A stretch of 64,000 nucleotides of DNA from Tritrichomonas foetus (taxonomy: Eukaryota > Parabasalia > Tritrichomonadida > Tritrichomonadidae), in contig MLAK01000727.1 of assembly GCA_001839685.1 (NCBI GenBank), forward strand, positions 62,001-126,000. The letters run 5' to 3'. The notes below the pieces were generated by a model. That model had not been told where the DNA came from. It saw nothing but the letters and a program-made list of their open reading frames with translations, and searched no databases. Shown here one piece after another: positions 47,538-56,805 of this stretch; position 1 is the stretch's first letter, and each line of letters begins with the position of its first letter. Position numbers and translations under genes: made by a program.

Positions 47538-48113
47538 ATGGGTTGTGGGCACTCACGCGAAGAGAATAAAGCCAAGAGTGTCGCTTCAACAAACCAGCCA
47601 AAACGATCGCAACAGCCGAAAGCCCCAGTTCTTCTTTTCTACCTACCTTCAAACGTTCGCGATTTACTTACTCGCCTCATTGCATCCCATCTGATCACGT
47701 CAGAAACGGCAACGCAAGCTGACAGATTGAACATACGATTTGTTGATGTTCCCAACCAAAGGTCATACCGAAGATTCTGGCCTCGCGAATTTACAAATAA
47801 GCAGGACTACGCAGCAGCCCTCTATATTGCAGATATCCGTGATCGTGCAAACTTACTGATGAACGCCCGTACGCTCAATTGGTTCTTGAAGCTTGTTCTT
47901 GATAAATATAATTTGATTGTTGTCGCAATCTGCTCGAATGAGGTGCAACTCAACGAATTTCAATCAATGCTCTGCGCTCAAATTGAACCGCTTGTCCTCA
48001 GCGAGACAAATCCCGAAACTGTCTTAAATTTTGTCGAAATTATCACAACAGCAGTTTCAAGGTACAACGACACAAAGAAACGAACAGCAGATGTGACGAT
48101 GCGTGGAAAGTAG
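47538..48113 (+). CDS. Pseudo-GTPase, Arf/G-alpha-like, dual-acylated N terminus
   Basis: A 191-aa protein starting MGCGHSRE: Gly2 and Cys3 are typical of myristoylation plus palmitoylation in G-alpha. DVPNQRSYRRFW (70-81) corresponds to DVGGQ..R..W of G-alpha/Arf, retaining Asp and Gln. Before it, LLFYLPSNVRDLLTRLI (32-48) occupies the P-loop position but lacks GxxxxGK[ST]. After it, IVVAICSNEVQL (127-138) has CSNE in place of NKxD. There is no helical domain between, as in Arf. So the fold looks conserved but the nucleotide-binding motifs are lost. It probably acts as a membrane-anchored scaffold; that is inference. Confidence 0.75.
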   Translation: MGCGHSREENKAKSVASTNQPKRSQQPKAPVLLFYLPSNVRDLLTRLIASHLITSETATQADRLNIRFVDVPNQRSYRRFWPREFTNKQDYAAALYIADIRDRANLLMNARTLNWFLKLVLDKYNLIVVAICSNEVQLNEFQSMLCAQIEPLVLSETNPETVLNFVEIITTAVSRYNDTKKRTADVTMRGK

Positions 48114-48764
48114 TATACATTGAATCATTTCTGCTTCAAAATTTGGCAGAAAATAATTTTCATTTTCTAATTTGTCATAAATTGTTTATAAAGCCTTGTG
48201 GATGGAATACATCATTTTTTAAGCAAAGTGAAATGTTTTTTCACCTTGTTTTCGTGTTGTTTTCTGAAGCAAAGCATTTAATTGTTTTTTGTTTTTATTC
48301 ATAAACTTTATACATACGTTTATTTATTTAATAATATTTCCTTTCTTACAAAAAATATTAATGATTATTTTATACAACTTCAATTTTTATAATTATTCAT
48401 ATTGTGATGTTATGACCAAATGTTTAGTATGTTGATTATAACAGATATGTTTGCATTTTATCCAAATAAAAAGTAGTTTCACTCATGAGCGAAAAGCACA
48501 AGTCTTGTTTTTAGATAATGAACATTTTTCTTAAGATAAATGAACTGGCATAGTCAAATTATAAACAAAAAAATGGTTAGATACGATAAAATAATGGCAG
48601 CAAAAACATCGCACTGGGAAAAAAAACTTTTCGATGAGCCGATAAAATAAACTATCGAATTTACTAGTTACAAGTGTTGAATAAATTCATAAAAATGTGT
48701 GTAACTTTTTCAATCCATCATGTTTTCTATCACCTTTTTGGTTAATTTTTTTCAGTCGCAAAAA
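48114..48764. other. Intergenic; possible promoter of AP-3 mu
   Basis: About 650 AT-rich bases. An in-frame ATG at 48720 extends the next gene by 15 hydrophobic residues, probably not used. No other gene or RNA seen. Confidence 0.45.
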
Positions 48765-49982
48765 ATGCTTTCTGCTGTCTTTATATTAAATAAAGAATCC
48801 ACCATTCTCATTGAAAAACAATATCGCGAAAAAATCCCACGCAGTCAAATCGAAGTCGCCTGCCAAGCCATTCGAGATCGCGCCCATCCTCCAGCTGGAA
48901 TTCTCGAAGATGGTGATTACTCTATCCTTTTGCATCAACAAGGAGAAATTTGGATCGTTGGAGTTTGTGAAGGCGACGAATTTGCCCTTTTCGCTGTTTC
49001 AGCCATTCAATATATCGGAAAATTATTAGGAACCTTGCTCAAAGGCGGGGCCACGGAAATTTCAGTCAAAAACGATTATCCTATTGTTTACCAAATCCTC
49101 GATTACGCTATTGACTTTGGCTACCCATTTTTGAATGAGCCAAATACCATCCAGACGCTATTAACTCGACCGCCAACCGACTATGCAAAAGGACATCGTT
49201 TACAGCTTGACCTTGTTCGTCCCTGGCGACAGGTTGGTGTGAAACACTTCACGAATGAAGTTCTCGTTGATATCATTGAAACCGTCGATGTTGTCGTTTC
49301 TGAACACGGAAGAATGGAGTTCTGTCATATACGCGGCTCTGTTGAATTTACCTGCAAGCTTTCCGGAAATCCAGGCCTCAAGCTTGTTTTAACACCCTCA
49401 ACACATTATGAAGATGTCACTTTTCACAGGTGTGTTGAAATTGATGCGGCACATGAAGCGAAAGTCATTCCATTCATTCCACCTGATGGTAAGTTCACTT
49501 TAATGAAGTATCGAATCACTGCCACACAGTCAAACATTCCAGTCTGGCTAGCACCGAAGTTCCAATGGAATAAAGGAAACGTCACATTTGAGATCACTTT
49601 GAAACCAGAAGCATCTCTTCCAAAATCACTAGAAAGCGTGGAAGTGAGGTTTGAGCTCCCCGAAGGAGTGCTATCACCATCACTCGCAGCACCAATCGGC
49701 CAGGCAACATATGAATCAATCACAAGAGAAGTAGTTTGGAACGTTGGAAGTTACTCTAAAAAAGAACCAATAACTATGAAAGGAAGTGCATCAACTGAAC
49801 AAACATTTGATTTGGGTGGAAGATTCCCAGTAGTTTCCTGCAAGTTCGCAACAGTTGGTGTGGCACCGTCCGGCTTCAAAATTGACCGCCTCGAAGTCGA
49901 GAATGTTGAATATAAACCGTTCAAGGGCGTGAAGTATATCGCACAGGGAGGAAGCTACGAGTTCAGAACGGGCCTCGCCTGA
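48765..49982 (+). CDS. AP-3 adaptor complex mu subunit
   Basis: A 405-aa protein. The N-terminal longin-like part (1-130) starts MLSAVFILNKESTILIEKQY and has YAIDFGYPFLNEPNTI. The mu-homology domain (about 155-405) has PWRQVGVKHFTNEVLVDIIE, KLSGNPGL, VTFHRCVE, IPFIPPDGKFTLMKYRI and the ending YKPFKGVKYIAQGGSYEFRTG. The last block and KLSGNP match AP-3 mu better than AP-1/AP-2 mu. AP-3 sorts cargo from Golgi/endosomes to lysosome-like compartments; mu binds tyrosine-based signals. Codon use is less AT-biased. A further ATG at 48720 would add FFQSQK-type residues not expected. Stop TGA. Confidence 0.92.
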   Translation: MLSAVFILNKESTILIEKQYREKIPRSQIEVACQAIRDRAHPPAGILEDGDYSILLHQQGEIWIVGVCEGDEFALFAVSAIQYIGKLLGTLLKGGATEISVKNDYPIVYQILDYAIDFGYPFLNEPNTIQTLLTRPPTDYAKGHRLQLDLVRPWRQVGVKHFTNEVLVDIIETVDVVVSEHGRMEFCHIRGSVEFTCKLSGNPGLKLVLTPSTHYEDVTFHRCVEIDAAHEAKVIPFIPPDGKFTLMKYRITATQSNIPVWLAPKFQWNKGNVTFEITLKPEASLPKSLESVEVRFELPEGVLSPSLAAPIGQATYESITREVVWNVGSYSKKEPITMKGSASTEQTFDLGGRFPVVSCKFATVGVAPSGFKIDRLEVENVEYKPFKGVKYIAQGGSYEFRTGLA

Positions 49983-50041
49983 ACCGTCCTTGTCCCAATA
50001 AAGAAAATCGGTATAAATTAGTCACTTCGTACAACTTTCTT

Positions 50042-50101
<60 letters not shown>

Positions 50102-50297
50102 CTTTCTTTCTTTCTTTCTTTGTATTATATATTTTTCCCCATTTCTCTGAGTGTTGTTTTATTTGTAAGATTGTTGTTTGGTTTGTGAAAAAATATGTAA
50201 ATATAGGAAAATTGAAAAAGAAAAGAGTAGGGTTGGTAAAATACATAACAATTTATTAACAAAGATTTGTTATTCAAACCCATGTACAAATTTTATA
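49983..50297. other. Convergent spacer dominated by a T tract
   Basis: About 315 bases between convergent genes, holding the poly(T)/TTTC tract listed next. Nothing else seen. Confidence 0.6.
50044..50121. repeat. 58-nt poly(T) tract followed by (TTTC)5
   Basis: Uninterrupted T run at 50044-50101 followed by TTTC repeats. It sits about 60 bases after the AP-3 mu stop. Length is likely polymorphic and assembly-sensitive. Confidence 0.95.
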
Positions 50298-53200
50298 TCA
50301 AGTTTCTTCTTCTTCATTTGGCTCTTCTTTAGTTTCTTCAATTAGTTTGTTGAATTGGAATACTCTTTGTTCTCTGACTTGTGTGACAGTATGTTTCATC
50401 TTCTTCGAGAGAACAGTTGATGACAAATCATTTGTTGAGTCATATTGTTGTTTAAGAAACTCAATTGCATTCAAATATGAGAATAGTGGAGCATTGAGAT
50501 CATTTTCTAAAATGAAAACATTATCAGAGAGAGTAACAAAGGTTCTATATACAAGATATATTAATCTTTCTGGTGCTTCTTCTACAATAAGCATCGAATA
50601 AACCGACTGGTCATTTAATGATGGAGTGAAGAAAACTCTGACGTCAACAGGAACAAGAAATTGATGGCATCTTGCTTTTAATTCTGCTAAAGGAATCGCT
50701 TCTGGAAAAATAACACTTCTTTGAACATAGATATATGTAGATGGTCCATTAGACATTGATTCTTCATCAAAGTTTACATGCAAAATTGTTTGAGCATAAA
50801 ATTGTGGTAATGCTTCATATAGTTTACCAATAATTAGATCAGTTGGTGTCAATTTCATTTGAACCATTTCTTCATTTTCTTCAGAATCATAAAGATTTCT
50901 AGCTGAGTAATAATATTGTACAACACTAGTTCCAATAAGACGTTTACTAGAACATTCTGCTGCGATTTTATATGTCTTCTTCTTCAGTTTATCTCGATTT
51001 ACAGTAAAAGCAGGATGAATTGAAGCGAATGGTTCATGTGCTGAAATATATAATGTTTCCCAAGTTCCAACAATTTCTGGATGTCCAATTGGTGGGACAT
51101 AAAATGCTGCAGCTGGGGCACTTTTCGTATGTTGAGGGCCAGCTTCGATTGTCCCACCGATTGACACAAAGTTTCGAAGAAAACTTTCTGGTTCTATATC
51201 TCCTGTTGTGTATAAAGTATGCGGAAGATCTTTTGCAATATTTTGTTGAAGTATCTCTCGAAAGCTGGCATCCATTAAGTCATCTTCACTTACAGCATCT
51301 TTATGAGCTCGAAGTTTTTCAAGAAGCGAAAAATCAGATGTATTCAGCCAGCCAATTGATCCGTCATTTGTATAAAGTACCCAAGATTGAATCTTAAGAC
51401 TAGTCACTGCTAATCCAGATAGCTCTTTACAAAGTGAATCATAATCAAATATTTCAGAACTTGATTCAAATAATTCAGTTCCAGCATTTTTGAGAATTCT
51501 TCGAACAGCCTCTCTTGATTCATACATTTGAATACGTACAGGAGAAGGAACAAGGGCAAGAGCACTGAGCTTGATGGATGAGTCAACCGTTGCATAGTGA
51601 ATCCTTGTTGGAACAATATAAATTGGCATCTGACCTGCAAAAAGACGCATTTTTTTCATTGCATTAAGATCACTAACAAAAAGATCTTCAATTGATAAGT
51701 TTGTTGGGAGTTTGAGTGAAGTAACTATAATATGAAGTCTAGAATTATCTATAGACAAACTTCGAATTATTTCTGCTACATCAGGAGGTGGTGCTTTTCT
51801 TAAATATAAAACAATAGTTGATGCTTTATTATTTAAAAATGTAAGTCGACCAATTTCAACACCATCAAATGATCCAATTAAATAAATCACCAAGTGAGGC
51901 TCTGATGGACGATAGCCAGTTGTATCTGTTTGAAGTGCATCGAATCTCAACATCTTCTTTTTACGATCTTTTTCGAGTGCTTGAACAAATAAAACCGATA
52001 GTTGATGTACTCTCCACCTGCTTTGAATAATTTTGGCTGCAATATTATGACGTTTGATCATTCTTACAACTCTTCTTGCATTGAATCCTCTCCAAATTGA
52101 TTGAATTAATGTAGCTGCTTTATCTTGAGCATTAGGACCAACAAAACCAAAACCAACTTTTGTAGAAATCCTCTTTCGTCGAGGTAAGATCAAAAAGCAT
52201 CTAAATAATCGTGCTGTTTGAATCTCATCTGGTTCATATTTAATAAATTCTGCAATTATATTTCCATCAACTTTAATTTCACTTAAGCCATATTGTTCAC
52301 AAATTGGTGTAAGCATATTCAAAATAATTTCGATTGATTCCCAATTTGGTGAATTATGAGATTTGAAATGTTGGAATTCTTGTGAAAGAGGATTAGGGAC
52401 ACCATTTATAAGAGTGAAAATATAGTGACCAGTTGCAGTACTTAATGCAGCATCGTCATCATCTGATGGAATTTGTAACATATCAATTTTTGGTTTTTCT
52501 GGAACTTCTTCTTGTGGTTTAACTGGATCTAAATAATAATTCTGATTAAAGTTCCGATAATCAGCTGCTATATCTTTCTTGAAAGGACTTACCGTAACGA
52601 GTCCTTTCAAATGATCTTGTAATTTTTCATCTTTGATAACTTTTATTTCATTTAATTGCTGAAGACCATATTTCTTTACAATCATTTCATTTACAGGTGG
52701 AGGATCGGCTTTTGGATCATGTTTATCAACTTGTGGAAGTTGTGGAACATAATTTGGTATCATTCTCTTTCTTTTTGTTGAAATTGCTGTTTTTGGTCGT
52801 TCTGGTAATGGTCTTCTTACTGTTGATGGAGTAATTCTTCCATTTACATTACTATCATTTCGTGTTAATTTTCCTTTTGCTGTTTGGGGTAATTTTTTCT
52901 TTGTGTCTGTTTTTGTTAATTTTGTTGAATGAGGAAGAACTTTTGTTGAATCTGTATGTGATGATTTTGATCCACTTTTTGTCAATTTTGAAGATTTGGA
53001 CATTACAGATGATTGTAAATTTCTTTCGCTTTCCAAATTCGCTCGACTTGTGAGAGGACTTATTGAACTAGTAGATGTAGTCGCAAGGGCAGTTCGTGCC
53101 CTCCTTGATGATTTTGGCTGTTGGTTTGTAAATGGTTGAGCTATATTTGTTTTGGCAAAACTATGTGGCGAATTATTAGGAAGATTAGGTTGATTACTTT

Positions 53201-53546
53201 TTGCTGTTGATGGCCTTGACATGCTTCTAAAATAAGGCGATTTTGTTAGTGAATCTGCATCTTGTAAAGGCTCATATGGGGTCTGAAATTTATGCCCGTC
53301 AAGTTGAACAAGCGGTGCAAAATTGACAGGAATTGTCTTTGATTGTGTAAGTCTAGTTCTAACAATTGATTGAGTTTTTAACCGTAAATCTCGATCAGTT
53401 GAAGCTATTAAATCCTGTAATTTTTTATTCAATTCTTCTTGGGAAACTGGATACATTTCTTGCTCTCTATGTACTTGTTCTATTTGCTGGTGAAGATTAG
53501 CTATAATATTTGCAACATCTCGTTGATGAACATAATTGGCATCCAT
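50298..53546 (-). CDS. IQ-motif protein, IQCH-like, 1082 aa
   Basis: It starts MDANYVHQRDVANIIANLH. Residues 1-80 are helical, and about 100-290 are a disordered Ser/Thr/Pro/Lys region. A central domain has IQ motifs (AATLIQSIWRGFNARRVVRMIK and AAKIIQSRWR, about 475-520) that should bind calmodulin-like proteins. The C-terminal half (about 550-1060) is a globular region with YIVPTRIHYATVDSSIKLSALALVPSPVR and YESREAVRRILKNAG, a pattern like the ATP-grasp-like half of IQCH proteins found in flagellated eukaryotes. ATP-grasp function is not provable from the sequence. Length matches IQCH (about 1030 aa). Confidence 0.8.
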   Translation of the reverse strand: MDANYVHQRDVANIIANLHQQIEQVHREQEMYPVSQEELNKKLQDLIASTDRDLRLKTQSIVRTRLTQSKTIPVNFAPLVQLDGHKFQTPYEPLQDADSLTKSPYFRSMSRPSTAKSNQPNLPNNSPHSFAKTNIAQPFTNQQPKSSRRARTALATTSTSSISPLTSRANLESERNLQSSVMSKSSKLTKSGSKSSHTDSTKVLPHSTKLTKTDTKKKLPQTAKGKLTRNDSNVNGRITPSTVRRPLPERPKTAISTKRKRMIPNYVPQLPQVDKHDPKADPPPVNEMIVKKYGLQQLNEIKVIKDEKLQDHLKGLVTVSPFKKDIAADYRNFNQNYYLDPVKPQEEVPEKPKIDMLQIPSDDDDAALSTATGHYIFTLINGVPNPLSQEFQHFKSHNSPNWESIEIILNMLTPICEQYGLSEIKVDGNIIAEFIKYEPDEIQTARLFRCFLILPRRKRISTKVGFGFVGPNAQDKAATLIQSIWRGFNARRVVRMIKRHNIAAKIIQSRWRVHQLSVLFVQALEKDRKKKMLRFDALQTDTTGYRPSEPHLVIYLIGSFDGVEIGRLTFLNNKASTIVLYLRKAPPPDVAEIIRSLSIDNSRLHIIVTSLKLPTNLSIEDLFVSDLNAMKKMRLFAGQMPIYIVPTRIHYATVDSSIKLSALALVPSPVRIQMYESREAVRRILKNAGTELFESSSEIFDYDSLCKELSGLAVTSLKIQSWVLYTNDGSIGWLNTSDFSLLEKLRAHKDAVSEDDLMDASFREILQQNIAKDLPHTLYTTGDIEPESFLRNFVSIGGTIEAGPQHTKSAPAAAFYVPPIGHPEIVGTWETLYISAHEPFASIHPAFTVNRDKLKKKTYKIAAECSSKRLIGTSVVQYYYSARNLYDSEENEEMVQMKLTPTDLIIGKLYEALPQFYAQTILHVNFDEESMSNGPSTYIYVQRSVIFPEAIPLAELKARCHQFLVPVDVRVFFTPSLNDQSVYSMLIVEEAPERLIYLVYRTFVTLSDNVFILENDLNAPLFSYLNAIEFLKQQYDSTNDLSSTVLSKKMKHTVTQVREQRVFQFNKLIEETKEEPNEEEET

Positions 53547-53767
53547 GTATTACAACATTTATTACGGAGTACGTTTATTTATACATTCAAAATCCTCAAT
53601 AAATTATTTGTTTAAATAATTCAATTGTTAATTGGTCGAAATTAAATTTTATTTCAAATATTGACCTATTTAAGACGTTATTTTTGTTCTGAATTGCCAA
53701 ATATATTCAGAATTTTTGTGATAATTGAAAAAGTTTATAAGGGTACGTTTTTAAATTGTGCTCATTT

Positions 53768-54793
53768 ATGGAAATACAGCCGCCTTCTTCTCCACGAGAG
53801 GGGAGATCGCGTAGAAAAAATCCTCGAAACCAGAAAAATTTTCGATATCAGCCTCTAACCCAAAGACCATCAGAGAGAGTTAATTTCAATAATAATATCA
53901 GTTCGACTCGTGCAGCAACTTTTTATCATCAAATACGAGAATTTTTGGATAACGAGCTATCGTATGCCCACAGCGACTCCGATCGAATTTTTGCATACAA
54001 GCGAGCATTTGATACCCTCCTTCAAGAATTTCAGGCATGTCGCCCAATTTTGGCCAAAATAAAACAGAATTATGACCAATTAAGTACATCGCTTATTCAG
54101 AAAAAAAGAAGCGCGCGCGTGAATTCATCATCAAAAACAATAAACGACGATACATTTGCTGAAATGGTGAATAATATGAGAAGGTCACGAGATAGGGATT
54201 TTCAAAAGCGAGAGATAGAAACAGAAAAATTGCTCGAGGAAATGACTCAACTTCGAATTGAAAAATCTGATCTAACAAAAGAAATTCAAGCAATTGTTGA
54301 TAGGCAAAATGAAATAAAAGTGGTTGAAGAAACACAATCAGATATAATCTTTGAAGAAAATACTAAAATTCATAATTATTTGGATGAAATTAAAACTAAA
54401 GATGCAAAATCGAATGAACTACAAAGAAAAATTGCAAAACTTGAAGAAAAATATTCTCAAACACAATCAAGTTCGCAAGAATTAACTGATCGTGATAATG
54501 ACTTATTGATGAAATTAACAGCAGTTAAAAAAATCGAAAACGAGTTAGAAACAGATATCAATAATATTTTGAATGAACAGGAAACGCTTGATTCGAAGAT
54601 TACTGAACTTGAAAAAGAAATTTGGGTTCTCCAAAAAGAAAATAATGCGATTTGTCAAAAACACGAAGGAATAAAACAACGAAAAAGTCATTCTGATCGA
54701 ATAATGAGAGAATTGCTCAGCAAATATTACGAAAATCCAAATCTTCCTATTATCAAAATTATTCAAAAAATCGCTGAAGACTATTACTATTAA
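53768..54793 (+). CDS. Coiled-coil protein with TSNAXIP1-like N-terminal domain
   Basis: A 341-aa protein. The upstream extension begins at TTG 53756; ATG 53768 (MEIQPPSSPREGR) is preceded directly by TCATTT, an initiator match, implying an almost leaderless mRNA. After a basic Ser/Pro head, residues about 50-110 (ATFYHQIREFLDNELSYAHS, RAFDTLLQEFQACRPILAKIK) match the TSNAXIP1 N-terminal domain pattern. The rest is coiled coil to the end (EKEIWVLQKENNAICQKHEG). TSNAXIP1-type proteins occur in flagellated cells and sperm; role here is inferred as flagellar or cytoskeletal. Confidence 0.83.
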   Translation: MEIQPPSSPREGRSRRKNPRNQKNFRYQPLTQRPSERVNFNNNISSTRAATFYHQIREFLDNELSYAHSDSDRIFAYKRAFDTLLQEFQACRPILAKIKQNYDQLSTSLIQKKRSARVNSSSKTINDDTFAEMVNNMRRSRDRDFQKREIETEKLLEEMTQLRIEKSDLTKEIQAIVDRQNEIKVVEETQSDIIFEENTKIHNYLDEIKTKDAKSNELQRKIAKLEEKYSQTQSSSQELTDRDNDLLMKLTAVKKIENELETDINNILNEQETLDSKITELEKEIWVLQKENNAICQKHEGIKQRKSHSDRIMRELLSKYYENPNLPIIKIIQKIAEDYYY

Positions 54794-55002
54794 TATATTA
54801 ATCATTTGGAATTTGATTTCATAGATTTGATAATAATTATATATTATTATTTATAAAGTTTGTTTGTATTGTCAACTTTCTATTTTATTTCTCTACTTTT
54901 GTTATCTTCATTACATTTATCTTTCATTACAATAATATAAAGCATTATATTCAAAAAGCACCACATAGAAATATATTTATTTATTAAATAAACAATTAAA
55001 AC

Positions 55003-56373
55003 TTAAACATGAAGATTTTCATCTATCAAACTCGCTTTCAAAGAATCAAGTTCTTCAGGCGAATGAGATTCATTTTCATTTGATTCAATGATAGGCGGCA
55101 TTCCAGGAAGTGGCATTCCTTCTTCCCATGCTTTCCCACCACTGTTTAATTGTAGCGATGATTCATTTATTGTATCAAGCTCATGAATATCAATTGCATG
55201 AATATCATCATTCATACTTGTTTCAGGAATCATAGAATAATTGGTATTTTTGTTTCCTTTCAATCTAAATAATAAAGCCAAAGCTCCCATGATAATAACT
55301 TCAATTACATCTTCTACAATTTCTACTGCAGTGAAAGAAGTTTCAACAAAAAGATTTAAAAACACAACGAAAACTATCGTTCCACAAATAGTAAAGAAAA
55401 GGTATCTAAAATTTCGATACATTATATGCTTTTTATAAATTGGTGTTGTTTTAGGATCAATTCCAGAATTAGAAATCGTCAATAAATGTGCCATGATATA
55501 TTTACTAGTTCGAGATAGACTTAAAACAACATCCCTAATAAAAAACAACAATGAAATAAAAGCAACAAAAAATGTAATTAAAGAATAAAACCCTGGAACT
55601 ACATAAATTGATAAAATTCTGAATAGCATAAAGACTGTTGGATATACAAGTGACAATAAAATATCTCTAATTAATAAAGTATCATATACAATACACCATC
55701 CTTTCACGCATAGTAAAAGTGTTGCGTAAAAAATGGTTTCTGAAACCAACAGAAAAATAATTCGAATTGGAGTCAATCCAACACTGTTATCTTGTTTTTT
55801 AGTGACATAAAGTTCACACAAACGAATTACTTGATACATAACATTAGATGCAAAAACAGAAGTCAAGAAATAATGAATTCCAACTTGAATAGTGAAATGG
55901 GAAACCCAATTCCAAATCCAATATATTAAAATAATTAACAAAAATATGCAAATAGCAATTTTTCCATGAAATAAACCATTATAGCGATAATCTAAACAAT
56001 TGCCTGGATTGTAATAAATTTCAGTAATTTTTAATTGTGTTCTTTCTGTTTTATCACATCGTATCAAGATAGGCGTATAAATTCCCTTTTTTTGAATAAC
56101 ACCGGAAAAAAAATTCGCCGATGAAGTATTGAAAAAATAGTCTAAATTAAATATTGAATCGCATGTTGCATCTTTCACTGTTAATATTTTTCTGTATTTA
56201 CTGAGCTCTGAATTTGGGATTAGCGCATATATTGTATTTTCCGGAATCTCTGAAAAAATTAGCTGATAAACACCGTTTTCTTCAAATCCAAAGTCGTTTA
56301 AAAGAGTTCCCCTGTTAGAAAGTGTGATTTTCGTTGTCGATTTATATGTGAGTAAAAAGATGAGAAAATGCAT
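55003..56373 (-). CDS. GOST-type (Lung 7TM receptor-like) membrane protein
   Basis: A 456-aa protein. A hydrophobic N terminus (MHFLIFLLTYKS) may act as a signal peptide. A luminal domain of about 120 residues with Cys pairs follows. Seven hydrophobic helices lie at about 137-157 (AICIFLLIILIYWIWNWV), 165-185, 200-225, 235-255, 260-285, 325-345 and 350-372. A cytosolic acidic tail (residues about 385-456) ends the protein. The order matches GOST proteins (GPR107/GPR108, TMEM87), including LLCVKGWCIV after TM3. GOST proteins act in Golgi/endosome trafficking. An alternative is an unrelated 7TM protein. Confidence 0.72.
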   Translation of the reverse strand: MHFLIFLLTYKSTTKITLSNRGTLLNDFGFEENGVYQLIFSEIPENTIYALIPNSELSKYRKILTVKDATCDSIFNLDYFFNTSSANFFSGVIQKKGIYTPILIRCDKTERTQLKITEIYYNPGNCLDYRYNGLFHGKIAICIFLLIILIYWIWNWVSHFTIQVGIHYFLTSVFASNVMYQVIRLCELYVTKKQDNSVGLTPIRIIFLLVSETIFYATLLLCVKGWCIVYDTLLIRDILLSLVYPTVFMLFRILSIYVVPGFYSLITFFVAFISLLFFIRDVVLSLSRTSKYIMAHLLTISNSGIDPKTTPIYKKHIMYRNFRYLFFTICGTIVFVVFLNLFVETSFTAVEIVEDVIEVIIMGALALLFRLKGNKNTNYSMIPETSMNDDIHAIDIHELDTINESSLQLNSGGKAWEEGMPLPGMPPIIESNENESHSPEELDSLKASLIDENLHV

Positions 56374-56805
56374 TAATTGAAGACAAGGTTAAATCATAGA
56401 GGTTTTGGTCAAATGTCATATCACGTCACTTATTTCCATCATCTGTCAAATTGTTGTTTTTCCATTTTCGAAACAGTAAATGCTCTAGATTCATTTAATT
56501 TAAGGTGAGCATCTTCTGAACCTTTTGAAATTGCCTTTTAATTATTGACCAATTCGATCATTCATTGATCAATCACATTTCAAAAAAGGAAATAAACATC
56601 ATTAATAGGAAATAAAAAATGCTCAATCATATAGAAAAGTAGTTGAATATAATAAACATAAAAAAAAATTACTCCCATTTGAAAGATTTCATCAATCCAA
56701 TAAAAAAATCTGTTTATTCAAAATGATTTCCCGCATCATAAAAAGAAAGCTGCTGAATAAAAAAGAGAGAGAATTTCTTTATAAACTATTTTACTTAACA
56801 ATAAA
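56374..56805. other. Intergenic, AT-rich
   Basis: About 430 bases between two minus-strand genes. TTTTGGTCAAATG near 56402-56414 (minus strand TTGACCAAAA) is the nearest promoter-like motif to the gene at 56373. A plus-strand frame at 56723-56929 is a shadow. Confidence 0.45.
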
